A stretch of DNA of 20,152 nucleotides from CAZWBR01 sp964404205 (GCA_964404205.1 CAYOJD010000057.1:1-20152), one strand, 5' to 3'; positions 1 to 8,223 are shown, counted from the first letter of the stretch. Made by a program: numbers and translations. Notes: generated by a model not told the origin, from the letters alone.

Positions 1-66
1 CTTGTGTGTATCTTGTGTGTATCTTGTGTGTATCTTGTGTGTATCTTGTGTGTATCTTGTGTGTAT
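1..66. repeat. 11-bp tandem repeat, six exact copies
   Basis: The unit CTTGTGTGTAT is repeated six times head to tail with no mismatch. The window starts inside or at the edge of the array, so the true copy number may be higher. The array ends 4 bp before a probable -33 box of the promoter of the downstream gene. An 11-bp unit is close to one helical turn, so each copy would present the same DNA face. Identical copies suggest recent slippage or active homogenisation. Whether copy number affects expression is inference. Confidence 0.95.
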
Positions 67-70
67 TTTA

Positions 71-100
71 TTTGTTTTTTTAATACAGAATATATATTTT
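71..100 (+). promoter_or_regulatory. Probable Bacteroides-type promoter of the DUF6266-like gene
   Basis: TTTG at 71-74 fits the -33 box. TATATTTT at 93-100 matches seven of the eight positions of the -7 consensus TAnnTTTG. The spacer is 18 nt. Transcription would begin near 107, giving a leader of about 30 nt. The surrounding DNA is AT-rich, so chance matches are easy. The spacing and the position just before the gene are the support. Confidence 0.45.
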
Positions 101-138
101 AGATACACGAATGAAACATCTCAAATAAAAAGCATACT

Positions 139-771
139 ATGGCACGAATAAAAGGAATTATGGGTCAGATGGTTTCGGGAAATCTCGAAGGGATTGTATT
201 TGTACAACGCAACGGCAAAACCTATATCCGCAAGGCTCCCGACCGGTCGAAAGGAAACTGGACGGCAAAGCAGTTGTTGCACCGTGCCCGTTTTACGGCC
301 GTAAACGACTATTGCGCGGGATTCAAATATTCACTGATTCGGCAGATCTGGAACCGTGTGGCCGAGGGAAGCGCCACCAGCGGCTATCATCTTTTTCTGA
401 AAGCCAATATGGCCGCTTTCGGTCTCGACGGCACACTGACCGATAGCAGCAAACTCCGCTTCTCGGAGGGCAGGTTGCCCGCTATCGGCAAGGTAACCGC
501 TACCCGCGAGGGCGGCGATGGCCAAACGGTGGTTATCCATTGGGAAAACGACCCTTATCTGACACCCCTGCAATTGAAGGACAAACTGATGATGATAACC
601 CGGTCGGAAGGGAAAGCCGGAGCGCCGGTGGAGTGCGGGGCAATCAGAGGCGATGGACAGTGGGCATATCCGCTGCCGGATTCAGTAGCCTTACCCGCAG
701 ATATTTATCTCTATTTCTGTTCGCCCGACCACCAGGTTTTCTCGCCCGACCAGTGGGTGAAAATAGTTTAA
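139..771 (+). CDS. DUF6266-like protein of unknown function
   Basis: This 210-residue protein has no signal peptide and no membrane segment. Its N-terminus (MARIKGIMGQMVSGNLEGIV, followed by a VQRNGKTYIRKAP stretch) matches my memory of the DUF6266 family, which is largely confined to Bacteroidota and usually about 200 residues long. The C-terminal half looks like a beta-rich domain ending in a YLYFCSPDHQVFSPDQW stretch, also typical of that family. No catalytic motif is visible and the function is unknown. The ATG start is the first in the frame and follows an A-rich leader without a Shine-Dalgarno sequence. The gene sits alone: the next gene is convergent, and upstream lie the 11-bp tandem repeats and a probable promoter. 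The family call rests on recall and was not searched. Confidence 0.75.
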   Translation: MARIKGIMGQMVSGNLEGIVFVQRNGKTYIRKAPDRSKGNWTAKQLLHRARFTAVNDYCAGFKYSLIRQIWNRVAEGSATSGYHLFLKANMAAFGLDGTLTDSSKLRFSEGRLPAIGKVTATREGGDGQTVVIHWENDPYLTPLQLKDKLMMITRSEGKAGAPVECGAIRGDGQWAYPLPDSVALPADIYLYFCSPDHQVFSPDQWVKIV

Positions 772-912
772 AACACTTTTTAACGATTCAATAATCTACC
801 CAAAGGGTGCCCGCCGACAAATGAAATTCGACGATAGATAACTCTTTGGCTAAATCAGATTTTTCGAACTCAAAACTACGCTCAAATTATACCATCCACT
901 TAGCGTAAAACG

Positions 913-3308
913 TTAAAAACGCCAACTTAACCCAAGCATAAAAAGTTGACCATCGGTATATTCCGACTCAAAGGTTGTCGACTTGTCGGTAATCTCCGTT
1001 TTGTCTTTTTTCAGGCTTCCAAAAATATCAGTCATCCGAAAAGTGAGTGAGCCATTGTCGTAAATCTTTTTCTCGACACCCAGATCGGCAAACCAAATTG
1101 TATTTTCTCTTTTCGAAACCGACATTTTAGGGCCAACCACATTACCTGCCAACTGAATATTCCATTGGTAGGGCAATGCCAGATCTGTAATAATTTTTGC
1201 GGCCCATTTGTATTGGTCGCTCAGGGCATCGCCCTGATAGGTCCCGCTGGTTATCTGAGAATCGAATTGAGAGAAACTGGTTGTAAGTTGCCAAATTTCG
1301 AAAGGTTTGACTGTAGCCATAAGTTCGTAACCCATCACATAGGCCGAACCGGTGTTCTCGGGCTGCTCGGTAACAATTCCGTTATCGTCTTCAGAGATGG
1401 TTTTTTGAATTACATCTTTGATGTCGCGGTAAAAGAGGTTGGCCCCGACATTGNNNNNNNNNNGGCTCCGACATTGAATTTCTTAAAATTTTTCAGATAG
1501 CCCATCTCGTAAGCCCAGGCAACTTCGGGTTTGAGTGCCGGGTTTCCCTTCGAAAATTTGGCCGGTTCCTTTTGTTCGGTGTATGGATTAAGGTCTTTGA
1601 ACCCCGGGCGTCGGATGCGTCGCCCGAAATTGAAGGTCACATATTGCGTTTTATCGATATTGTAAGTGGCAGAAGCCGACGGTAAAAGAAGATGATATGA
1701 TTTTGAAGCATTCATCGAGTCGACACCGGTAATGCCTTTCGTATTGGTCCATTCGTAACGCAACCCGGCCTTTAGCCTGAAAGAACCTACGTTATATTCA
1801 TCGGTAACAAAGATGGCGTGGTTGGTTTCGGTAATCTTGAAATTATCGAGCCCGTTACTGGTACTGCTCCAGGTCGTATCGGCATAACTGAATTTATCGG
1901 TAGTGCTGCCAAATTTTCGTGATTCGTGTGAACCGGAATAGCCCAAAGAGAGCAAGCTTCCGGCCAGGTTTAATTTTGTTATCCCGCCATTCCAGATGGT
2001 TTTATTTCCGCTTTGCTTTTCAAATTTATTCTCGAACGCGGGTTGATAGTTGGCCCAATCGCCATCTTTGGTCAATGCGTAGGTTGTTTTTCGTTCCTCT
2101 TTTTCCTGCTCCTCCAACTGACGGGTAATATTTCCATAAAGCTTTGAATTGTTGTCGAATGAGTGTTCCAACGCAGTATAAAACTGATGGTATTGATTGG
2201 GCTTATACTCCGTTTTCAGCTCACGCGATGCCGATTTAAATTTGCCGTTGGCATCGGTCTTAACCGATTCGAGTGTGCGTTCCTTATCTTCGAGTTGATA
2301 TCCCATAATATATTCGCCGGTCCATTTGGTTTTGGGCAACAGGTAATAATCAAATCCTGTTCTAAGATTGTGATTGGTAAAACTTTTCGACTCATCTTCG
2401 CGGGCCGTTTCAACCTGTGTAACGACGCCCGATTTCAGGTCGGTTTTCACTTTATCTTTCACTTTGGGGAGCGAGCGCTGTAGAAAATCGTAATGTGCAT
2501 AGAGGTTTGCCTTTTCAGTTTTGTTGGTCAACGAGATTCCACCTCCCAGACTCTTATTGTTACCGGTTAAGGCCTCAGCCTTACCGTGCAGGCCATAATT
2601 GCCACTATCTTTCAGTACAATATTAACTATTCCGTTGATGCCTTCGGCGTTTTGCTCAGCACCCGGAACAGCAACTATCTCAATATGGCTGATACTGGCT
2701 GCAGGAATTTGATCGAGTATGGTTTCGCGGTTATTTCCGCTCAAGCCAATCTCACGGCCATTGATTAATACTTTTGTATAAGCATTTCCCAATCCGCGAA
2801 AGCGAATATCGCGGTTGTGGCCCGGACTGCCCCCCATAGCCACCGAAGGCATATTTTTTAGAATATCGCCCGCGGTGCCTCCTGCTTCCGAAATGAGCGA
2901 ACTGGTTTTATATTTGATTGCCGACGGTTTAATCTCGCTCACGTGGGCATCGCCTATCACAACAATTTCCGATAGTTTCGTATTGGAGACGTTGATTCTG
3001 ATATCGTTCAAGTTGATTGTCACATCGTCGGCAGTAATATTCACCCGGGTAGAATAGGGTTCACTCCCTACCCTGCTGACCAGTAACAGATAGTCGCCCG
3101 TTGAAATCTCAGTGATGCAAAAGAAGCCTTTATCATCGGTCATCGCGACGATTTACGATTTATCCCGCTGGCTTTCAAGCACGATATGCGCGTAGGCCAG
3201 TGGTTCGTTGGCCGTATCGATTATATTACCGGAGATCTGGCACTGTGCCATCGTTTCAGCCACACCGCCAAGAAGGGTTATGGACAATAAAAAAAGAAGG
3301 GTTCTCAT
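913..3308 (-). pseudogene. TonB-dependent outer membrane receptor, interrupted by a stop codon and a scaffold gap
   Basis: The gene begins at ATG 3306-3308 with a signal peptide (MRTLLFLLSITLLGG, then an AQ cleavage region) and a carboxypeptidase regulatory-like domain. Codon 52 is TAA (3153-3155). The same frame continues without a shift into TDDKGFF, the usual end of that domain. A plug domain follows at about residues 123-235 (DIRFRGLGNAYTKVLINGRE), then a beta-barrel of the OMP_b-brl_3 type ending in LSWRF, with the terminal aromatic of outer membrane proteins. Ten Ns at 1454-1463 break the frame. Removing them with the 13-bp flank duplication leaves 2373 nt, exactly 791 codons, so the barrel is probably whole in the real genome. 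A start at ATG 3143 would lack the signal peptide. The ligand is unknown; no SusD-like partner is present. Whether the TAA is a real mutation or an error cannot be told here. Confidence 0.85.
1454..1463. other. Scaffold gap of 10 Ns with duplicated flanks
   Basis: Ten Ns separate two nearly identical 13-mers: GGCCCCGACATTG at 1441-1453 and GGCTCCGACATTG at 1464-1476. In the receptor frame both encode the same NVGA. The two contigs therefore probably overlap by 13 bp, and the gap has no real length. The apparent frameshift in the receptor gene here is an assembly artefact. Confidence 0.9.
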
Positions 3309-3335
3309 CCTTTATTCGAGTTAATTATACGGCGA

Positions 3336-3343
3336 CAAAGCTA
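3336..3343 (-). promoter_or_regulatory. -7 box of the TonB receptor gene
   Basis: On the minus strand TAGCTTTG is an exact match to the Bacteroides -7 consensus TAnnTTTG. It ends 27 nt before the ATG at 3308. The -33 region, about 18 nt upstream, is only TTTA or TTTT, a partial match. Its position supports 3308 as the original start of the receptor gene and argues against the internal ATG at 3143. Confidence 0.5.
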
Positions 3344-3531
3344 CCAAGCTGAAATGCCTGCTAAAATCCCAATAACTAATGGTTTTTATCTTTTCGACTC
3401 ATTATAAATGGGGATGTGAAGTCTTTACCGGAAGACAGTCATGGTCGAAATCGATTTAACAAACTGATAATTTGGAAAATGAACGATTCACACCTCTTTA
3501 TATTTACTTTGGCTCAAATATTCAGCATACC

Positions 3532-4434
3532 ATGTGGGCTCTTTTTGCAGTGATATCGGCCGTGTTCCTCGGCACTTACGACCTCTTTAAAAAGCTGTCG
3601 CTCGACAAGAATGCCGTTATCCCGGTGCTCTTCTTCTCGACACTGACCAGCGCCATAATCTTTGCCCCGCTGATGATACTCTCGGTGGTGCAGCCGCAGT
3701 GGCTCGAAGGGTCGCTTTTCTATGTCCCTGTTATCGATATCCGGTCGCATGGCTTTATCTTTCTGAAAGCGATAATCGTTACCGCTTCGTGGATGCTTAC
3801 CTTTTTCGCGGTAAAACACCTGCCACTGACCATTGTTTCGCCGGTACGGGCTACCGGTCCGCTCTGGACACTGGCCGGGGCTATCCTGATTTTTGCAGAA
3901 CGGCTGACCCTGTGGCAATGGGTTGGCATCGTGGTAACACTGCTCTTTTTCTATCTCTTTTCGGTAGCCGGGAAATCGGAGGGGATTCACTTTCGCAGCA
4001 ACAAATGGGTCTATTTTCTGCTGGCGGGCACGCTGCTGGGAGGCATCAGCGGATTGTACGACAAGTTTCTTATCCGCCATTTCGACCGGATGGCCGTACA
4101 GAGCTGGTCGACCATCTATCAGGTGGCGATGCTGCTGCCGGTATTGCTGCTGCTCTGGTACCCGCAACGGGCCCAATCGACGCCGTTTGTCTGGCGCCGG
4201 AGCATCCCGATGATTGCACTCTTTCTCTGTATTGCCGATTTTCTCTATTTCTATGCCATCTCGTACGAAGGGTCGCTGATTTCGGTGATTTCGGCACTAC
4301 GCCGCAGCGGGGTGGTTATCTCCTTTACATTGGGGGCTTTGGTTTTTCACGAAAAAAATATCCGGCAGAAGGCCTGGTTGTTGGCAGGCATCCTGGCCGG
4401 AGTAATGATTTTGCTCTTTGGCAGCAGGGGGTGA
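3532..4434 (+). CDS. EamA/DMT-type inner membrane transporter
   Basis: This 300-residue protein is hydrophobic along most of its length, with about ten predicted membrane segments arranged as two similar halves, as in the drug/metabolite transporter (EamA) superfamily. The segment PVRATGPLWTLAGAILIFAE near the end of the first half is typical of the family. The substrate cannot be inferred. I chose ATG 3532 (MWALFAVISAVFLGTYDLFK) because the family starts with the first membrane helix. An upstream in-frame ATG at 3472 would add 20 polar residues and is less likely. The gene diverges from the TonB receptor. Its stop codon (4432-4434) lies inside the first unit of the heptad array. No clear promoter is seen; TATATTTA at 3499-3506 is a weak -7 candidate. 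Confidence 0.88.
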   Translation: MWALFAVISAVFLGTYDLFKKLSLDKNAVIPVLFFSTLTSAIIFAPLMILSVVQPQWLEGSLFYVPVIDIRSHGFIFLKAIIVTASWMLTFFAVKHLPLTIVSPVRATGPLWTLAGAILIFAERLTLWQWVGIVVTLLFFYLFSVAGKSEGIHFRSNKWVYFLLAGTLLGGISGLYDKFLIRHFDRMAVQSWSTIYQVAMLLPVLLLLWYPQRAQSTPFVWRRSIPMIALFLCIADFLYFYAISYEGSLISVISALRRSGVVISFTLGALVFHEKNIRQKAWLLAGILAGVMILLFGSRG

Positions 4435-4570
4435 GTGAACAGTGGTGAGTGGTGAGTGGTGAGTGAACAGTGGTGAGTGAACAGTGGTGAGTGAACAGTG
4501 ATGCCTGCTGTCTGCTGTCTGCTGTCTGCTGTCTGCTGTCCACTGTCCTCTATTCACTGACCACTGTTCA
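4431..4570. repeat. Array of twenty 7-bp repeats between convergent genes
   Basis: The 140 bp divide into exactly twenty heptads without a phase break. The first ten (4431-4500) are GTGAGTG (six) and AACAGTG (four). After ATGCCTG come four exact CTGTCTG units, then CTGTCCA, CTGTCCT, CTATTCA, CTGACCA and CTGTTCA. The second half is partly in the opposite sense: TGAACAGTGG from the left block is perfectly complementary to CCACTGTTCA at 4561-4570, so the transcript could fold into a long imperfect hairpin. The array begins at the stop codon of the EamA gene and ends 9 bp from the aldose epimerase stop. Heptameric intergenic repeats of this kind are known in cyanobacteria and Bacteroidota and often yield false ORFs. 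Their function is not established. Confidence 0.95.
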
Positions 4571-4579
4571 TAGCTTTCC

Positions 4580-5701
4580 CTACTTCACCGAGAATTTATA
4601 AATACAGGTATGGGTATACGTTTCGCCCGGATTCAGAATTACCGACGGGAACTCGGGTTGATTGGGCGAATCGGGGAAAAACTGGGTCTCCATACAGATG
4701 GCCGAGCGGAACGGATAAGGCTTACCGGCTTTTCCGGGCACTTTACCATCGAGGAAGTTGCCACCATAAATCTGGATGCCGGGCTGATCGGTAAAGACCT
4801 CCATCAGTCGCCCGCTGACCGGTTCGTAGATCGAGGCAGCCAGTATCACCTCTTTATCGTTGTTGTTCAGCACAAAGTTATGGTCGTAGCCGTTGGCAAT
4901 TTTCAGCTGGGTATCGTCGGCACCGATGCGGGCACCGATGGCGGTAGGGGTGCGGAAATCGAACGGTGTACCGGTAACATCCCTGATTTCGCCGGTAGGA
5001 ATCAGTACCGAATCGACCGGGGTGATGGCATCGGCATTGACATAGAGCAGATGGTCGAGCACATCGCCGTTGCCTGCCCCGTGCAGGTTGAAATAGGAGT
5101 GGTTGGTCAGGTTACAGATGGTCTGCTTGTCGGTGGTAGCCGAATATTTGATGACCAGTTCGTTGTTGTCGGTCAGCGTGTAGCTCATCACCACTTTTAG
5201 TTCGCCGGGGAACCCCTCTTCCATATCGGGCGAGACCAGCGAGAGCTCCAGTTCGGCAGGTGATTTCTGCACGACATCCCACACTTTCGAGTTAAAGCCC
5301 ACCACCCCGCCATGCAAGGTATTGGGCCCGTTGTTGGGGGCCAGTTTGTATTCTATATCGCCCAGGGAGAAGGTAGCGTTGGCAATACGGTTGGCATAAC
5401 GGCCAATGGCTGCCCCGTAATTATTTTTCAGGTTCAGATAGTTATCCAGACTGTCGAACCCCAGTACCACATCTTCCATCTTTCCATTTTTATCGGGGGC
5501 CATCAGCGAAACGATACGTGCCCCATAGTTGGTCACGCACATCGAGAGGCCGTTTCTGTTTTTCAGGGTGTAGAGGGCCACCTGCTTCCCCTCGACCGAT
5601 TGTTCAAAACCTTTTGGATCGATAGCCTGTTTTACATTTCCTCCCGGCACACAGGCAACAAGAGAGAGCAATGCCACCAATCCCGTTATCAAATTTTTCA
5701 T
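4580..5701 (-). CDS. galM: Aldose 1-epimerase (galactose mutarotase), lipoprotein
   Basis: The enzyme interconverts alpha and beta anomers of galactose and other aldoses, feeding the Leloir pathway. The 373-residue protein starts with a lipoprotein signal (lipobox LVAC, Cys17), so it is probably anchored outside the cytoplasm. Family motifs are in order: GRYANRI at 100-106, LHGG with His130, NHSYFNLHG with the probable catalytic His201, GYDHNF with Asp273, and CMETQFFPDSPNQP with the probable catalytic Glu339. Length is normal for the family plus the leader. An in-frame ATG 42 nt upstream (5743) is rejected because it lies at or before the probable transcription start from the -7 box at 5745-5752 and would bury the lipoprotein signal. 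The gene stands alone, convergent with the EamA gene and divergent from the M3 peptidase gene. Confidence 0.95.
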   Translation of the reverse strand: MKNLITGLVALLSLVACVPGGNVKQAIDPKGFEQSVEGKQVALYTLKNRNGLSMCVTNYGARIVSLMAPDKNGKMEDVVLGFDSLDNYLNLKNNYGAAIGRYANRIANATFSLGDIEYKLAPNNGPNTLHGGVVGFNSKVWDVVQKSPAELELSLVSPDMEEGFPGELKVVMSYTLTDNNELVIKYSATTDKQTICNLTNHSYFNLHGAGNGDVLDHLLYVNADAITPVDSVLIPTGEIRDVTGTPFDFRTPTAIGARIGADDTQLKIANGYDHNFVLNNNDKEVILAASIYEPVSGRLMEVFTDQPGIQIYGGNFLDGKVPGKAGKPYPFRSAICMETQFFPDSPNQPEFPSVILNPGETYTHTCIYKFSVK

Positions 5702-5744
5702 GGTTGACCTATTTTTGGATTGTAAAAATTGTTCGTTTATCATT

Positions 5745-5752
5745 CAAAAATA
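5745..5752 (-). promoter_or_regulatory. -7 box of the aldose epimerase gene
   Basis: On the minus strand TATTTTTG exactly matches TAnnTTTG. It implies a start of transcription near 5738 and a leader of about 37 nt to the ATG at 5701. No good -33 TTTG is seen. A short inverted repeat (GGCAG at 5763-5767, CTGCC at 5770-5774) lies in the -33 region and could be an operator, but this is weak. Confidence 0.45.
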
Positions 5753-5878
5753 AAAATTTATTGGCAGCTCTGCCGAATGCGGCGGGGTCACAGGCCAATT
5801 TATAATCTTTACATACAACAGACCATCATTCGGAATGAATTAACTGCAAATGTCATGTAAAAATTGTAACCAATTGAT

Positions 5879-5886
5879 TAAGTTTG
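5879..5886 (+). promoter_or_regulatory. -7 box of the M3 peptidase gene
   Basis: TAAGTTTG is an exact match to the Bacteroides -7 consensus and lies 55 nt before the GTG start. No TTTG is found at the expected -33 distance, so the promoter is either weak or dependent on an activator. It diverges from the aldose epimerase promoter. Confidence 0.4.
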
Positions 5887-5941
5887 CGCTTCTTACCCTG
5901 AAAAAGGGGAACTGCATGTATAACCCATTAAATGTCAAATC

Positions 5942-8056
5942 GTGAAGAGGATTATTTTATTGTTTGCTGCTGCCGCGATGGTCACCTCGTGTGCAACAGC
6001 ACCGCAAAAAGAGATTGTTATGAACCCATTTTTAGCTACGTACAACACCCCTTTCGATGTTCCGCCGTTTGACAAGATCCAGAACAAGGATTATCTTCCG
6101 GCTGTCGAAGAAGGTATCAGGCAACACAATGCCGAGATCGACAAGATTGTGACCAATGGCGATGCCCCCACCTTTGCCAATACCATTGAGGCACTGGAGA
6201 AGAGCGGTGACCTGCTGACACGGGTCAACATTGTCTTTTTCAACATCAAAGAGGCCAACACCAACGACTCTATCGACCATTTGGCCGAGCAGATAGCCCC
6301 TATGATGTCGCAGCATGGCGATGCCATCAATCTGAACGAGCAACTCTTCGCGAGGGTAAAAGCAGTTTACGATCAGAAAAGCAGTCTGAACCTCACTCCC
6401 GAACAGGCACGTCTGCTCGATGAGACCTACAAACGGTTTGTGCGTGGCGGGGCCAACCTTCCGGCCGACAAGAAAGAGGCGCTGAAGAAGATCAACGAAC
6501 AACTGTCGCTGCTCAGCCTGAAATTTGGCAACAACATGCTGGCCGAAACCAATAACTTCAAACTGGTTATCGAGAAAAGCGAAGATTTGGCCGGTCTGCC
6601 CGAATCGGTTGTGGCCGCTGCCGCCGAAGAAGCCAAAGCAGCCGGAATGGAAAGTAAATGGGTTTTCACCTTACAGAAACCCAGCTGGATACCATTCCTC
6701 ACCTACTCCGAAAAACGCGACCTGCGTGAAATCCTCTACAAAGCGATGTATAATCGTGGCAACAACAATAATGAATACGACAACAAAGGAGTTATCAATC
6801 AGATGGTCAACCTGAGGTTGCAGAAAGCCAACATCATGGGCTACGACAGCTGGTCGTCGTTCTTGCTTGACGATTGTATGGCGAAGAACCCTGAAAATGT
6901 ATATGATCTGATGGGCAAAGTATGGACTCCGGCATTGAAACGTGCCAAGGAAGAGGCCAAAGATATGCAGGAGATGATCGATAAAGAAGGGGGCAAATTC
7001 AAACTCGAAAGCTGGGACTGGTGGTACTATTCAGAAAAAGTACGCAAAGCCAAATACGACCTCGACGAAGAGCAGATTCGCCCCTATTTTGAGTTGAACA
7101 ATGTACGCGATGGCGCTTTTGCCGTAGCAGGTAAACTCTATGGCCTCACCTTTACCCGCTTGGAGAATATGCCCCTCTTCCACCCCGAATGCGAAGTATT
7201 TGAAGTGAAAGATGGCGACGGCTCACTGATTGGTATCCTCTATATGGATTACCACCCCCGTGCATCGAAAGCCGGCGGGGCCTGGATGACCAACTATCGT
7301 GAGCAATATTACAACGAAAAAGGAGAAAACGTTCGTCCCGTGGTATCGATTACTTGCAACTTCTCGAAACCCACAGGTGACAAACCGGCGCTGCTGTCGT
7401 ACGACGAAGTGGAGACCCTTTTCCACGAGTTTGGCCACGGGCTGCACGGGTTATTGTCGCAGTGCCGCTACAAGAGCCTGGCAGGCACCAATGTTGCCCG
7501 CGACTTCGTGGAACTGCCTTCGCAGATTATGGAACACTGGGCACCGCAACCCGAAGTGCTGAAGATGTATGCCAAACATTACCAAACCGGCGAAGTGATT
7601 CCGCAGACTTTGGTCGACAAGCTGGAGAAAGCAGGCAAGTTCAATCAGGGTTTTGCCACTACCGAGTTTATTGCGGCAGCCATCCTCGATATGGATTACC
7701 ATACCCTTACCAAAGGTGACTCGATAGATGTGACGGCATTCGAAAAGGCTTCGATGGATAAAGCCGGATTGATTAGCGAAATCATTCCACGCTATCGTTC
7801 CACCTATTTTGCCCATATCTTCTCGGGGGGGTATTCGAGCGGTTACTACAGCTATGTTTGGGCCGAAGTACTCGATGCCGATGCCTTTGAAGCCTTCAAG
7901 GAGACTGGCGACATCTTTAATCCGGCAGTAGCCAAATCGTTCCGCACCAATGTACTCGAACGTGGCGGTACCGACGAAGCGATGAAACTTTATCTCAATT
8001 TCCGCGGGAAGGAACCGGGTATTGAGCCACTATTGAAAAACCGTGGCTTGAATTAG
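5942..8056 (+). CDS. dcp: M3 family zinc metallopeptidase (peptidyl-dipeptidase Dcp-like), lipoprotein
   Basis: This 704-residue protein is an M3 (thimet oligopeptidase family) peptidase that cuts short peptides. The zinc site is complete: HEFGH at 495-499 inside the ETLFHEFGHGLHGL motif, with Glu524 in FVELPSQIMEHW as third ligand, 29 residues after the first His as in thimet oligopeptidase. The N-terminus is a lipoprotein signal with lipobox VTSC (Cys17), so the enzyme is probably periplasmic or surface-attached, unlike cytoplasmic Dcp of E. coli. Length is usual for Dcp. The start is GTG; the nearest in-frame ATG, at residue 13, would destroy the signal, and ATG 5932 is in another frame. 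The gene is monocistronic, with its own -7 box and a strong terminator. The split between dipeptidyl carboxypeptidase and oligopeptidase activity is inferred. Confidence 0.95.
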   Translation: MKRIILLFAAAAMVTSCATAPQKEIVMNPFLATYNTPFDVPPFDKIQNKDYLPAVEEGIRQHNAEIDKIVTNGDAPTFANTIEALEKSGDLLTRVNIVFFNIKEANTNDSIDHLAEQIAPMMSQHGDAINLNEQLFARVKAVYDQKSSLNLTPEQARLLDETYKRFVRGGANLPADKKEALKKINEQLSLLSLKFGNNMLAETNNFKLVIEKSEDLAGLPESVVAAAAEEAKAAGMESKWVFTLQKPSWIPFLTYSEKRDLREILYKAMYNRGNNNNEYDNKGVINQMVNLRLQKANIMGYDSWSSFLLDDCMAKNPENVYDLMGKVWTPALKRAKEEAKDMQEMIDKEGGKFKLESWDWWYYSEKVRKAKYDLDEEQIRPYFELNNVRDGAFAVAGKLYGLTFTRLENMPLFHPECEVFEVKDGDGSLIGILYMDYHPRASKAGGAWMTNYREQYYNEKGENVRPVVSITCNFSKPTGDKPALLSYDEVETLFHEFGHGLHGLLSQCRYKSLAGTNVARDFVELPSQIMEHWAPQPEVLKMYAKHYQTGEVIPQTLVDKLEKAGKFNQGFATTEFIAAAILDMDYHTLTKGDSIDVTAFEKASMDKAGLISEIIPRYRSTYFAHIFSGGYSSGYYSYVWAEVLDADAFEAFKETGDIFNPAVAKSFRTNVLERGGTDEAMKLYLNFRGKEPGIEPLLKNRGLN

Positions 8057-8070
8057 TCGCCCGGTTGTCA

Positions 8071-8115
8071 ACATAAAAAGACCGGTTAGTGTAATGCTAA
8101 CCGGTTTTTTTATGT
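8071..8115 (+). terminator. Long hairpin terminator after the M3 peptidase gene
   Basis: The arms 8071-8089 and 8097-8115 pair over 19 positions with one G-U wobble and a 7-nt loop (TGTAATG). The core is ACCGGTTAG / CTAACCGGT, flanked by an A-run on the left and seven Ts on the right. It starts 15 bp after the stop codon. The symmetry means it could also end transcription from the convergent MarC gene. Confidence 0.9.
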
Positions 8116-8178
8116 TGTATTGGTGGCAGGGTATATGAAGAAGGCAGAAGTTTAAAAGACAATAGACAGGTTTTTCAT

Positions 8179-8220
8179 CACTGTATACACATCACCGTTC
8201 ACACATCACTCGCCACTCAA
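8179..8220. repeat. Degenerate 7-bp repeat array, six units
   Basis: Six consecutive heptads can be read in phase: CACTGTA, TACACAT, CACCGTT, CACACAT, CACTCGC, CACTCAA. They are related to the complement of the 4431-4500 array (CACTCAC and CACTGTT). The array ends 3 bp before the MarC stop codon, so like the first array it abuts the 3' end of a convergent gene. The units have diverged, so this looks like an older copy. Confidence 0.65.
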
Positions 8221-8223
8221 AAA

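Noticed and set aside
1410..1500. True frameshift in the TonB receptor at the gap
   Set aside because: Collapsing the duplicated flanks and Ns restores a single frame of 791 codons, so it is an assembly effect.
3472..3531. Upstream start for the EamA gene
   Set aside because: It adds 20 polar residues before the first helix, unlike the family.
3514..4176. 220-residue minus-strand ORF
   Set aside because: It is opposite the EamA gene, rich in charged residues and Gln, and shows no domain. It is a shadow of a membrane protein gene.
4297..4557. Minus-strand ORFs over the heptad array (86 and 72 residues)
   Set aside because: They translate the 7-nt repeat into repetitive peptides and overlap the end of the EamA gene. 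Such ORFs are a known artefact of heptamer repeats.
4431..4570. CRISPR array
   Set aside because: Units are only 7 bp with no spacers, and no cas genes are present.
5702..5743. Upstream start for the aldose epimerase
   Set aside because: It lies at or ahead of the predicted transcription start and would hide the lipoprotein signal.
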